Source of the DNA: Prinsepia uniflora
Lineage: Eukaryota > Streptophyta > Magnoliopsida > Rosales > Rosaceae
Assembly (NCBI GenBank): GCA_032719365.1
Contig: CM064871.1
Coordinates: 62,322,416 to 62,386,415 of the forward strand
DNA length: 64,000 nucleotides
Reading direction: 5' to 3'
A program made the position numbers and the translations under genes. The notes below the pieces were generated by a model, which worked only from the letters and a program-made list of their open reading frames with translations, was not told where the DNA came from and did no database searches. Positions within the stretch are counted from its first letter, which is position 1. Each line of letters begins with the position of its first letter. Positions 1 through 10,172 of this stretch are shown here, piece by piece.

Positions 1-762
1 CAGTCGGATTTTCAGTATTAGAACTGTTCACTTTATGGTTTTTAGTACCTAGACTTTCCCCGTAAAAAATATCGGGATTACGAGGAGTTAAAGCCGTCCG
101 ATCGTCGAAACTCATTTTGTAGCCATCGAATGGTGTCGCATCATTACTTAGTCCCAGAATTTCGAAATTAGCCAATTTTTTGTGTAAGTAATCTACGAAT
201 ATATACCGTAAATATAAACGGTTGGATCAGTTGATTGATGTTACAAAATATTTAAAACATTTAAATCATCTTATTCATTAAACACTTAAAACACTTTAAG
301 TATATTTTGATGTATTTTTTGAAATTTTGGTTGAAATGATATTCAGACAGTCGGATCGAAACTCATTTTGTAGCAGTCGAATGGTGTCGTATCGTTACTT
401 AGTTCCGGAATTTCGAAATTAGCCAATTTTTTGGATAAGGGATCTACAGGTATATACAATAAATATAAATGGTTGGATCGGTTGATTGATGTCAAAAAAT
501 ATTTAAAACATTTAAATCAACTTATTCATTAAACACTTTAAATATATTTTGATGCGTTTTTCAAAGTTTTGGTGAAAATGATATTCAGACAGTCGGATTT
601 TCATGATCGGAACCGTTCACTTTATGGTTTTTAGTACCTAGACCTTCCCCGTAAAAAATATCGGGATTACGAGTTAAAGCCGTCCGATCGTCGAAAATTA
701 TTTTGTAGTCGTCGAATGGTGTCGTATCGTTACTTAGTCCCGAAATTTTAAATTTGGCAAAT
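1..762. repeat. Tandem repeat, ~347-bp unit, about 2.5 copies
   Basis: Three units each begin with CAGTCGGAT, at about 1, 349 and 588. The full unit runs to TGATATTCAGA at about 347. The second unit lacks roughly 107 bp just after its start, and the third stops at about 762 where the duplicated DnaJ segment begins. Units share the phrases TTTATGGTTTTTAGTACC and GGTTGATTGATGT and differ by scattered substitutions. No open reading frame or RNA gene is visible. The array probably continues beyond the left edge, so this may be the end of a longer satellite-like block. Confidence 0.8.
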
Positions 763-2481
763 TTTGAAGATTGTCACCTCTCGCATTTCTTGGGTATATC
801 TAGAGGTCATTTCTGTAAATTGTGCCAGATACTGTCAACAAAGCCATGTGGAAAAGTAAGATAAAGATCCACAAGATTTTTGAAGGTACAAGCAGAGCTT
901 ATAAATGTCCTTACCTATCTATACTCAGTTTCAAATTTCGACAATTCCACTCTCTTTGCAAGTGTTTGAGCTTCCACAGCCCTTAATCTTTCTTTTTTCT
1001 TCAATGAAATGTCCACAAGAAAGAACTTCTATTGTGTAGCTTGCACTTTTGAAAAAATTGTCGCCTAGAATTAATTTCCCACAAAACAAAGGTCGCATTG
1101 AGGGGTTAACCAAGACAGATAACCAAAGTACCAAAATGGACAGGCAAGATAGTAAACAGAAGTTACAAACCATAAACAGCAAACACATGGGTGCCTGCTT
1201 TCAGTTCAGTTAATTCACATGGCTGAAACCCATCCAGCTTTTTGAAGAAGGCGGCGTCTGGATCCTTGGCAGCAGCCATCTAAAGCCAAGAGGTTTCCAG
1301 AAACCATTGTAAGAATAATTAGTTAATATCAGAAACCATATTAAACCAATTGCAAAATGAAACATGGAAGGCAGGATTAATTATTACAATACCAACAGCT
1401 CACCGAGTTCAATGTTTGATCCAATCGATATACAGGGAAACCGAGAAAATACATCCCCGCAGATGTAACCTTCCCTGTTTTTGCACTGTCCTCCTACGAC
1501 ACAAGTAATTATACATGAGCAACATAAACAATGCGACCAGGGATGAGGCAGTGGGTAGTTAGGAATGTACTGTTTAGAACAAAAAGAACAGTAGTGGGAA
1601 CTATCTATTTATAGGAAGCATCGACAATGGTTCCAATCAATACATTGCATGACATGCAGCCACAGTCTGTCACTAAAAAAATTAACACTGTAGGCCCCTT
1701 TTCATTCCCACCCATACCTCAACTCAAAAGGAGAATATAATTATGACAGAAAATGATTTTTACATGCAACCTTGATTATCTTCAATACTTTAACTGGAAC
1801 CAAGACCATGTGCTCTAACAAGATAATAAATTGTCCCAGCTTGGATTTCTTCCAATCTTCCAGGAAGAGGCCACACTAGCGATCTATTACCCAACAGAAC
1901 TAAAGATAAAAAAATTCTTGGTACCTGAAGACAAAGGCTCAATCCACCAGTCTCTTCCTGATCAAAATACAATAACTGCAAAAAGACAAATTAGTCCATG
2001 AAACTTGATAATTTATAAGCACGGAACATAAAGGAAAATAGTTTTTAGAGGGCAGTTTCCAGGGAAACCGAATAAAAAGAGATCTAAGATTTAACCTTGA
2101 ACTTGCTTTTGTCAGATGATTGGACTTGGCACACCAATCCAGCTCTGGCTTCCGCTTCCATTATTGTAACAGAATAGAAGTGAGCACTTTGCTTTTCAAC
2201 CTGTTAGCAGGAAATTACATAAATTGCACACTATAATTAACATAATAACTAACCACTCCAAAAAAATTCTATGTAACCTTTTTCGTTATAGGCTCCTCCA
2301 GTTGAAGTGGGCGGATAGTGATCATGCCATTTAGTGCCTCCTCCAGGATAGTAGCAGATACAGTAGTCTTTATTGGCACCCCAAGTTTACTGATGTGCCA
2401 ACATTGATGCAATAGCCTCATTAGCAATTTTTTTTAACATGGTCAGACAAGAGAAGAAAATTATGAAGAGTAAAATATGCA
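763..2481 (-). pseudogene. Truncated duplicate of the ARL1-like DnaJ gene
   Basis: This segment aligns with 6,965-8,681 at near identity. It carries counterparts of exons 4-10 of the intact gene downstream (about 2278-2389, 2096-2200, 1925-1975, 1404-1493, 1171-1279, 915-1064 and 778-831, read on the minus strand). Exons 1-3 (the J domain) and the last exon are absent. The exon at 915-1064 has one extra A in an A-run, which shifts the frame. The codon before its splice donor has become TAG where the intact copy has GAG. Breakpoints fall inside introns: in the last intron at about 763 and in intron 3 at about 2481. It cannot encode a functional DnaJ protein. Confidence 0.9.
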
Positions 2482-4476
2482 ATCTGGCAAAGTATTCACC
2501 ACTCTTTCTGTAATTCTCACCATATTCACCTGGTAGTGACAGGAGGAAAAAATAAGGAGAATAATCTGAATGCATTTACATCACCACATCAACTTGGAAA
2601 ATCAACTAAGTTCAATCAAAGTGCAATGTGGCCTATTAGGATTTAGGGATTTTAGACTGAATATCTTCTTAAGTCACGGAAACTACATATTTACATTCCC
2701 ATCTAACCCGTCTCTAACCAGTCACTTTTTATAAAATCTGGTTATTGATACATTCGATTCCTTATGGACATGCAATAAACATATATGGAGTAGCTAAGCA
2801 GGAAAAAGATAGATGAAGAAAGCCATCAGCCATTCAGAACTCAAAAAGCACTGAAATACAAGGAAAAAATTAGCTCCTTGATAGCCGAATTTCTCAATGA
2901 GATTTCTTACAAGCTGGAATATATCTGGGGATTCCTGCAGCAAGATCAATACACATTTTACATAAGAAAGCAACCAACCTAATTACAGAGCTGATGTTGT
3001 TACCCCATTACTGTCCCCCCACTGGGCACCTATGAGAGTTTCTATGGCAAATTCACCTACAAAGATCAGATAAGTAGAGTTATGGCCATGGGACGTGACA
3101 GACACTTCAAATTACATGTCAGATACCCACAAAATTTATACCTACAACAATTGGAAGCAAAAAGTCTCCATCGCAAGAAATCTTCAGAAAAATCGTTGGA
3201 CTTTGGAAACGCTGGACAAAATTTCAGCCCAATGTGTCGAAAATATTTCGAGATCTGCTTCCTTGGACTAAAAAGGGACGCAATTTACCAGAGGCCTACC
3301 ATTTCGTCTCTTCTTGAAACCCACGCCTCTGCATATGGTAGTGAGATACGGTTTCTGCACTAATTGAACACAAACACCAACTTCCAATATTATCACACCC
3401 CATCACCCAATCAGCAAAAAATTTCTTCACCTTCCACCACAACATTCAAAACCAAATAAAATCAAGAAACCCAAAACAATAAGCGTCAACTCCAATATTG
3501 GCAAAGACTTCATTTTTATATGAAAAAAAGGCAAGAATTTCAACAAAATAAGTCAAATAATCAATTCGTATTAATATCATTAATACATAAACATATACGT
3601 ATATGGTGGTGCAAAAGCAAGGAGTTGGGACCCTGAGAGGAGGAGGGAAGCTTGGAGGTAGTCGTAATCGTGATGATCGGCATTGCTGGATCTGGAACGA
3701 GGCGAAGAGCTGTAACAGGCAATGCGGATCGATTTGAGCGCACGACACCGTTTTGTGGTTCTGAAACCTAATCGGAGCGTGAAGACCAAGTGGGGGTTCA
3801 AGCACGATACCCAAATGTCATCCAAAGGCCTTCACTACATCGACGGCTCCAACTTCACATCGACGGCCTCACCACATCGATTGCTTCACCACATTGGTTG
3901 CTTCACCACGGTCTGCAACTCTGAAGGCTTCGGAGTGAGGTTGAATAAGAAGAAGACCGCTGTGGTGCGGTTCAATTGTGCAACAATCCCCATCCATAAT
4001 TACTAATTCATAGGAGAGTGGAAATACCACTTCTACCCTGATATCAGGTCACAATTTTTTTTACCCTCCTCGAAAATTATTTTTCTTTTCTTTCTTCTTT
4101 AAACTATAAATTTTTTTCCCCAAAAGACGGAGGACCTGGTCCTACGGAGGACCGAAACCGGGGCGCAAAAACGTTGCTTATTTTATTCAAATATTTTCAC
4201 TAAATAAGACCATACAGGACCGTACAATACTCACAGCGGACACCGCTCCTTTCTCTTGCCTCTAAATCCTCTCTTCCACTAAACACAATCAATCCGCAAC
4301 ATTCTCTCTTGTGTTCCTCCCTAACAACCCTCCATTCCCCATATTCCACAACCCCTTTAACAACAACGACTCATTCCTTTCTTGCTTTTGACATCTTCAC
4401 CTTCTTCATCTTCCCCCTGCCCTAAACCTACCTCTCTCTCTTTTTCTCTCACACTCTTCACACACATTCTTCAAAA
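2482..4476. other. Chimeric/intergenic stretch with exon-like fragments; peroxidase promoter side
   Basis: Sequence right of the truncated DnaJ copy has no match in the intact DnaJ gene. On the minus strand, three short open stretches follow AG acceptors: about 2,540-2,480 (begins GEYGENYRKSGEYF), about 2,938-2,870 (begins ESPDIFQLVRNLIEKFGY) and about 3,055-2,985 (begins GEFAIETLIGAQWGD). They look like exons of an unrecognised host gene, but I could not link them to a family. From about 3,400 on I see no gene. The stretch 4,020-4,476 upstream of the peroxidase is pyrimidine-rich with TATAAAT near 4,105, and presumably holds its promoter and 5' leader. Confidence 0.4.
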
Positions 4477-5913
4477 ATGGCACATTCCCTTTCCCATTTC
4501 CCTCACGCCTTTCTTACTTTGCTAGTACTCGTACTACTCTTGCCGTCCCAGACAGAATCCAAAAAGAAACACAAACAGCCCAATCCCCAGCCCCAAGGCA
4601 ATCCCCAACAACCTAACTCCCAACCCCAGGGCAATCCCAATCCGTTTCCCCAAGGCAACCCCAACCCCAACACCCAAGGCAACCCCAACCCCCTAGGCAA
4701 CCCCAATCCCAATCCCCAACAACCTAATTCCCAGCCCCTAGGCAACCCCAATCTGAATCCTCAAGGGAACCCCAACCCCAATCTCAATCCTCAAGGCAAC
4801 CTCAATTTGAATCCTCAACAGAAACCCAACCCCAATCTGAATCCTCAAGGTAACCCCATTCTCAATCCCCAACAACCCAACTCCCAGCCCCAATCCAATA
4901 ATCCGCAGCAAGGTCCGCAAGGCAGTCCCCACCACCAGCCCAATTCCAAACCGCAATCCAACTTCCTGCCCATAGCGAATTCCAATCTCGGCCTCACTGA
5001 AAACTACTACGAAAAAACATGCCCCAAATTCAACGACATCGTGCAACAAATCGTGACCGACAAGCAAATGGCGACGCCCACAACAGCCGCCGCCGTCCTC
5101 CGCCTCTTTTTCCACGATTGCATTCTTGAAGGCTGCGACGCCTCCCTCCTCATTGCCTCCAATGCCTTCAACAAAGCGGAGCGCGACACCGAGACCAACA
5201 TGAACCTCCCCGGCGACGGCTTCGACGTCATAACCCGCATCAAGACCTCCCTGGAGCTCCAATGCCCCGGCATTGTCTCCTGCTCCGACATCCTCGCCGC
5301 CGCTGCCCGCAACCTCGTCTCCATGGTGGGCGGTCCCCACTACCCGGTCCAGTTCGGGCGCAAGGACGGCCTCATCTCCAGAGCTGACCGCGTGGAAGGC
5401 CAATACCCCAAGACCAACATGAGCACTGCCGAGATCATCAAACTCTTCGAGGAAAAGGGCCTCACCGCACAGGAGATGGTCGTCCTCTCCGGGGCCCACA
5501 CCATCGGGTTCTCCCACTGCAGTGAGTTCGCGAATCGGATCTTCAAATTCAGCAAGACCGACGAAATCGATCCGACCCTGAACAAGAATTTCGCAGAAGG
5601 GCTGAGAAAGCTCTGCGCCAATTACTCAACCAACCCCGGGATGTCGGCGTTCAACGACGTCATGACCCCGGGAAAATTCGACAATATGTATTTTGCTAAC
5701 TTGCAGAGAGGGTTGGGTTTATTGGCTACGGACCAAGCCTTAGTGGTGGACCCACAAACCAAGCCGCTTGTGGAGCTCTACGCCGCCAACCAGGCCAAGT
5801 TTTTTGAGGACTTTTCAAGCGCCATGCAGAAAGTTAGCTTTATCAAAGTCAAGACTGGGAACCAGGGAGAGGTCCGGCGCCGATGTGACGCCGTAAACAA
5901 TCTCAACACTTGA
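4477..5913 (+). CDS. Class III secretory peroxidase with Asn/Pro/Gln-rich N-terminal extension
   Basis: The product is an intronless 478-residue haem peroxidase, predicted to be secreted and to oxidise phenolic substrates with H2O2 in the cell wall. Residues 1-28 form a signal peptide with a Leu/Val core. Residues about 29-165 are low-complexity repeats of the type NPNLNPQGN. The peroxidase domain spans about 172-470. It has the distal motif LRLFFHDC with Arg209 and catalytic His213, and the proximal motif VLSGAHTIGFSHC with haem-ligand His341. Eight cysteines (182, 215, 220, 263, 269, 348, 380, 470) fit the four conserved disulfides. Usual members are about 320-350 residues, so the extension is the odd part. 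The absence of introns and the sequence suggest the branch of Arabidopsis PER31/41/63/65. The ATG chosen is the first one, directly before the signal peptide. Confidence 0.95.
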   Translation: MAHSLSHFPHAFLTLLVLVLLLPSQTESKKKHKQPNPQPQGNPQQPNSQPQGNPNPFPQGNPNPNTQGNPNPLGNPNPNPQQPNSQPLGNPNLNPQGNPNPNLNPQGNLNLNPQQKPNPNLNPQGNPILNPQQPNSQPQSNNPQQGPQGSPHHQPNSKPQSNFLPIANSNLGLTENYYEKTCPKFNDIVQQIVTDKQMATPTTAAAVLRLFFHDCILEGCDASLLIASNAFNKAERDTETNMNLPGDGFDVITRIKTSLELQCPGIVSCSDILAAAARNLVSMVGGPHYPVQFGRKDGLISRADRVEGQYPKTNMSTAEIIKLFEEKGLTAQEMVVLSGAHTIGFSHCSEFANRIFKFSKTDEIDPTLNKNFAEGLRKLCANYSTNPGMSAFNDVMTPGKFDNMYFANLQRGLGLLATDQALVVDPQTKPLVELYAANQAKFFEDFSSAMQKVSFIKVKTGNQGEVRRRCDAVNNLNT

Positions 5914-6627
5914 ACCACAGGCACCAAAAATAAACATTTAAGCTCACTCTACCATCATCATCTTTTTCCAAATTAGTAACCACCCTGCTTTTAAGTTGTG
6001 TAAAATTTAAAAGAGCGAAAATGCTGTAACTTGATGTATAGCTACAAATTTTGCAGGCAATTTTGTGCAGCTTACTCGCAATCAATTAATAATCCAATTC
6101 AAAATCTGTAAACAAATCGGAAACTACTAAAATAATGTCTGTTTAGTTCGGCGAGTTTGGCCGTTAGATCACTACAGAAAAAGCAATATCTATTGCCACG
6201 AACAATTGTAAACTTGTGCAGGAGCAAATGCACCCTGCCATACTTCTTCATTCCTTCTTAATCCAAATGAACTAGCAATGCAACTGAGTTGGTGAATAAA
6301 TTATGCCAATTTACATGCGTGATTGATGATGACAAAGTCTGAGGTAACAAAAAAAAAAGTTAAAAACAACGGCATAAAGAAAAAAAAATAATAATGAATT
6401 TTACAATAACGACGAGCTGCCGTCATCATGCCAGAGTGATGGAGCCAAGATCATCTCTGATTGCATCGTGTTGTTCAACACACTCTGGCCTACCTGAACC
6501 AAAAACCAGGAAGGTGCTTGATATAGCATATGAAGCTCAGCTTAAACTGAATTCAAGCAATCGGTGTAATGATAGTGATGATAGACACGATAGATGGCAA
6601 TGTTGAAATAAAAAGACTTACCCCTAG
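5914..6627. other. Convergent 3' intergenic region; likely peroxidase polyadenylation signal
   Basis: An AATAAA hexamer lies at 5,929-5,934, 16 bp after the peroxidase stop, and is a likely plant near-upstream polyadenylation element. The rest, about 700 bp, separates the converging peroxidase and DnaJ genes and should contain the DnaJ 3' UTR on the minus strand. A 70-codon plus-strand ORF at 6,394-6,606 has no support and is probably chance. Confidence 0.5.
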
Positions 6628-9600
6628 TCAGCAAGGTTTTCTTTTGTCAACCTTTAAGTGAATGTTGAACCACTTTTTCTTCTTTGATCGATCTCTAGAT
6701 GAAGGTTTCTTATCTCTCACTTGGCCGCCTTCTTCTTTGAACTCCTTAAACTGACCCTTATTCCTACTCCTACTTGAACTCCTTTTCATCGGAGGGGACA
6801 CTGTATATGAGGCATGAATGTCGTTTCTCTGCTTGAGAAGCTCGTCAATCTGATAAACATAGCATAGAGGAGGCAAAAGAGAAGCAGGGAGTGAGTGTAG
6901 TTTGAAAGTATCAATCCACTTGAACCTGAACATCATCTTTCAAATCAAGTTCAGGAAAAATAGTTTTGAAGATTGTCACCTCTCGCATTTCTTGGGTATA
7001 TCTAGAGGTCATTTCTGTAAATTGTGCCAGAACCTGTCAACAAAGCCATGTGGAAAAGTAAGATAAAGATCCACAAGATTTTTTAAGGTACAAGCAGAGC
7101 TTATAAATGTCCTTACCTCTCTATACTCAGTTTCAAATTTCGACAATTCCACTCTCTTTGTAAGTATTTGAGCTTCCACAGCCCTTAAACTTTCTTTTTC
7201 TTCAATGAAATGTCCACAAGAAAGAACTTCTATTGTGTAGCTGGCACTTTTGAAAAAATTGTCGCCTAGAATCAATTTCCCACAAAACAAAGGTCGCATT
7301 GAGGGTTAACCAAGACAGATAACCAAAGTACCAAAATGGACAGGCAAGATAGTACACAGAAGTTACAAACCATAAACAGCAAACACATGGGTGCCTGCTT
7401 TCAGTTCAGTTAATTCACATGGCTGAAACCCATCCAGCTTTTTGAAGAAGGCGGCGTCTGGATCCTTGGCAGCAGCCATCTAAAGCCAAGAGGTTTCCAG
7501 AAACCATTGTAAGAATAATTAGTTAATATCAGAAACCATATTAAACCAATTGCAAAATGAAACATGGAAGGCAGGATTAATTATTACAATACCAACAGCT
7601 CACCGAGTTCAATGTTTGATCCAATCGATATACAGGGAAACCGAGAAAATACATCCCCGCAGATGTAACCTTCCCTGTTTTTGCACTGTCCTCCTACGAC
7701 ACAAGTAATTATACATGAGCAACATAAACAATGCGACCAGGGATGAGGCAGTGGGTAGTTAGGAATGTACTGTTTAGAACAAAAAGAACAGTAGTGGGAA
7801 CTATCTATTTATAGGAAGCATCGACAATGGTTCCAATCAATACATTGCATGACATGCAGCCACAGTCTGTCACTAAAAAAATTAACACTGTAGGCCCCTT
7901 TTCATTCCCACCCATACCTCAACTCAAAAGGAGAATATAATTATGACAGAAAATGATTTTTACATGCAACCTTGATTATCTTCAATACTTTAACTGGAAC
8001 CAAGACCATGTGCTCTAACAAGATAATAAATTGTCCCAGCTTGGATTTCTTCCAATCTTCCAGGAAGAGGCCACACTAGCGATCTATTACCCAACAGAAC
8101 TAAAGATAAAAAAATTCTTGGTACCTGAAGACAAAGGCTCAATCCACCAGTCTCTTCCTGATCAAAATACAATAACTGCAAAAAGACAAATTAGTCCATG
8201 AAACTTGATAATTTATAAGCACGGAACATAAAGGAAAATAGTTTTTAGAGGGCAGTTTCCAGGGAAACCGAATAAAAAGAGATCTAAGATTTAACCTTGA
8301 ACTTGCTTTTGTCAGATGATTGGACTTGGCACACCAATCCAGCTCTGGCTTCCGCTTCCATTATTGTAACAGAATAGAAGTGAGCACTTTGCTTTTCAAC
8401 CTGTTAGCAGGAAATTACATAAATTGCACACTATAATTAACATAATAACTAACCACTCCAAAAAAATTCTATGTAACCTTTTTCGTTATAGGCTCCTCCA
8501 GTTGAAGTGGGCGGATAGTGATCATGCCATTTAGTGCCTCCTCCAGGATAGTAGCAGATACAGTAGTCTTTATTGGCACCCCAAGTTTACTGATGTGCCA
8601 ACATTGATGCAATAGCCTCATTAGCAATTTTTTTTAACATGGTCAGACAAGAGAAGAAAATTATGAAGAGTGAAATATGCAGAAACCAACCAGACCTAAA
8701 GAGGGCAGCAAACATGGTATTTACAGCACCCAAACTTGAAAGATCTAGCTCCAAGTCTTGGCTTTCTGATTCAACAGCCTAGGCAACCAACAAATAAATC
8801 ACTTTTAGCAAAGAATATTCATCTGAAACTAAGGACAAAATGCATCAACATAATCTTAATGATGGGTATGCATAACAGAGGGAAACACTGGAACCTCAAC
8901 AGCCGTGAAGTGTGAAACAAAAATGTGACTCTGATTTAAATTACGGTGACTGAAACTCCAAACTTCAAAATATTAAGCAACCTAAAAACATCTTACCTGA
9001 AAGCCGGCTGTGTCATACTGTCTCCGTTTGTCAGGGTCAGACAAAATATTGTAAGAAAATGTGACCTCCTTAAAAATATCAGCTGCTTTAGGGTCATTTG
9101 CATTTTTGTCAGGGTGGTACCTGAATGTTAGAGTGTCAGCATTGTCACTATAAATTCTCTTTTAACTACAAGATTTGAATCCACCCCACTACCACCTGGA
9201 CTATGGACCTAGCACATTTTCAGAATCCTCTACATTATACAATAACGTAGCAAGAAGATTATCAAGATTATAACATATAAGAAGGTGGAATTTCATGAGT
9301 TAATGCCATTAGATAAAGGGAACACTCAAATTAAATCAGGTTTTGGCCAACAAGCTCATTGATCTGAAAGAACAAGATACCCCAATAAAATTTATATTTT
9401 CTACATTGAACACCAAGATATCTAAAATTCCATTGTCAGACTCGGAACCATCTAAAATAAGAATATGAACCTCGAGAATTTGTTTTATATATCTACAATC
9501 AGATTTCACTTAAGAAATCCGAGACTATCAAGTGATTACATTGAAGAAGCTTTGCAACAAAGCTTAAGAATGAGTGACTAACACACCTATGCAAATATCA

Positions 9601-10172
9601 GCAAACCTTTAATTTGACATAATCCTCCATCAGAAATCAACTCTCTCCCTAAGCTGCTCCCCACAAGCAACTACCGAAACACAATGAACCACATATGCAG
9701 TTAGTAACAATTCTAGAACAAATTAAGCTTATTTGGTAACGTATGCCATCTAAGTTCCATTTGAACTTTTCAGTCAAATTGGAATTTGGCAAATTCAGCA
9801 TTTATTACAACATAAGGGATTCCCCAAACAAAAAAATTGATAGTGAATAAAAATCTAAGCAAGCTAATTTCAAACATTGAAGTACTCGACCACACCAGCT
9901 GCAGCTCAAATTTAAGAAGTAGAAATAATTAAAAGACTTCAAAAAAATTAAGCACGAACTCATACCCAAGTCCAGCAGTGCCTAAGAACTCAGAAGCTGA
10001 AAAAAAAAAACGACAAAATATGAAATTTAACATACTTGAGGGCCATTTTCCGGTAGGCGCTTTTGATTTCCTGGTCGGTGGAATTCCTAGTGATGCCGAG
10101 GACCTCATAAGGATCTCGCCGGAGCTGCTTCGCAGCTTCGTGCTTCTCTGATTTCGATCGGTTGTCCGGCAT
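6628..10172 (-). CDS. ARL1: DnaJ-domain protein of the ARG1/ARL family (ARL1-like), 11 exons
   Basis: Exons in transcription order: 10172-10036, 9120-8997, 8778-8696, 8589-8478, 8400-8296, 8175-8125, 7693-7604, 7479-7371, 7265-7117, 7033-6980, 6849-6628. All introns are GT-AG. The joined CDS is 1,236 nt, ending in TGA and encoding 411 residues. The J domain covers about residues 20-85 (RRDPYEVLG) with the HPD motif at 48-50, split by intron 1. The middle holds KFKLLYFDQEETGGLS and GDNFFKSASYTIEVL. A coiled-coil-like part (AQILTKR...FETEYRE, IDELLKQR) precedes a lysine-rich tail ending KKKKWFNIHLKVDKRKPC. The order and wording match Arabidopsis ARL1 (DnaJ 16), a paralogue of ARG1, which acts in gravity signalling. 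The N-terminal MPDNRSKSEKH favours ARL1 over ARG1. A longer upstream in-frame ATG exists (MKKSTVHFK), but the family starts at MP. Co-chaperone activity with Hsp70 is inferred from HPD. Confidence 0.93.
6965..8681. repeat. Second copy of the 1.7-kb segmental duplication
   Basis: Direct-orientation partner of 763-2,481, at a constant offset of 6,200 over most of its length and 1-2 bp more at the left end. It contains exons 4-10 of the intact DnaJ gene. By eye the two copies differ at only a few dozen positions at most, introns included, which points to a recent duplication or gene conversion. The peroxidase lies between the two copies. Confidence 0.9.

Noticed and set aside
4738..5517. 259-codon ORF on the minus strand opposite the peroxidase
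   Set aside because: A shadow of the GC-rich peroxidase codons; Gly/Val/Glu-rich, no domain, fully inside a well-supported gene on the other strand.
6394..6606. Small plus-strand ORF of 70 codons between peroxidase and DnaJ gene
   Set aside because: No recognisable motif or splice context; overlaps the expected DnaJ 3' UTR on the other strand.
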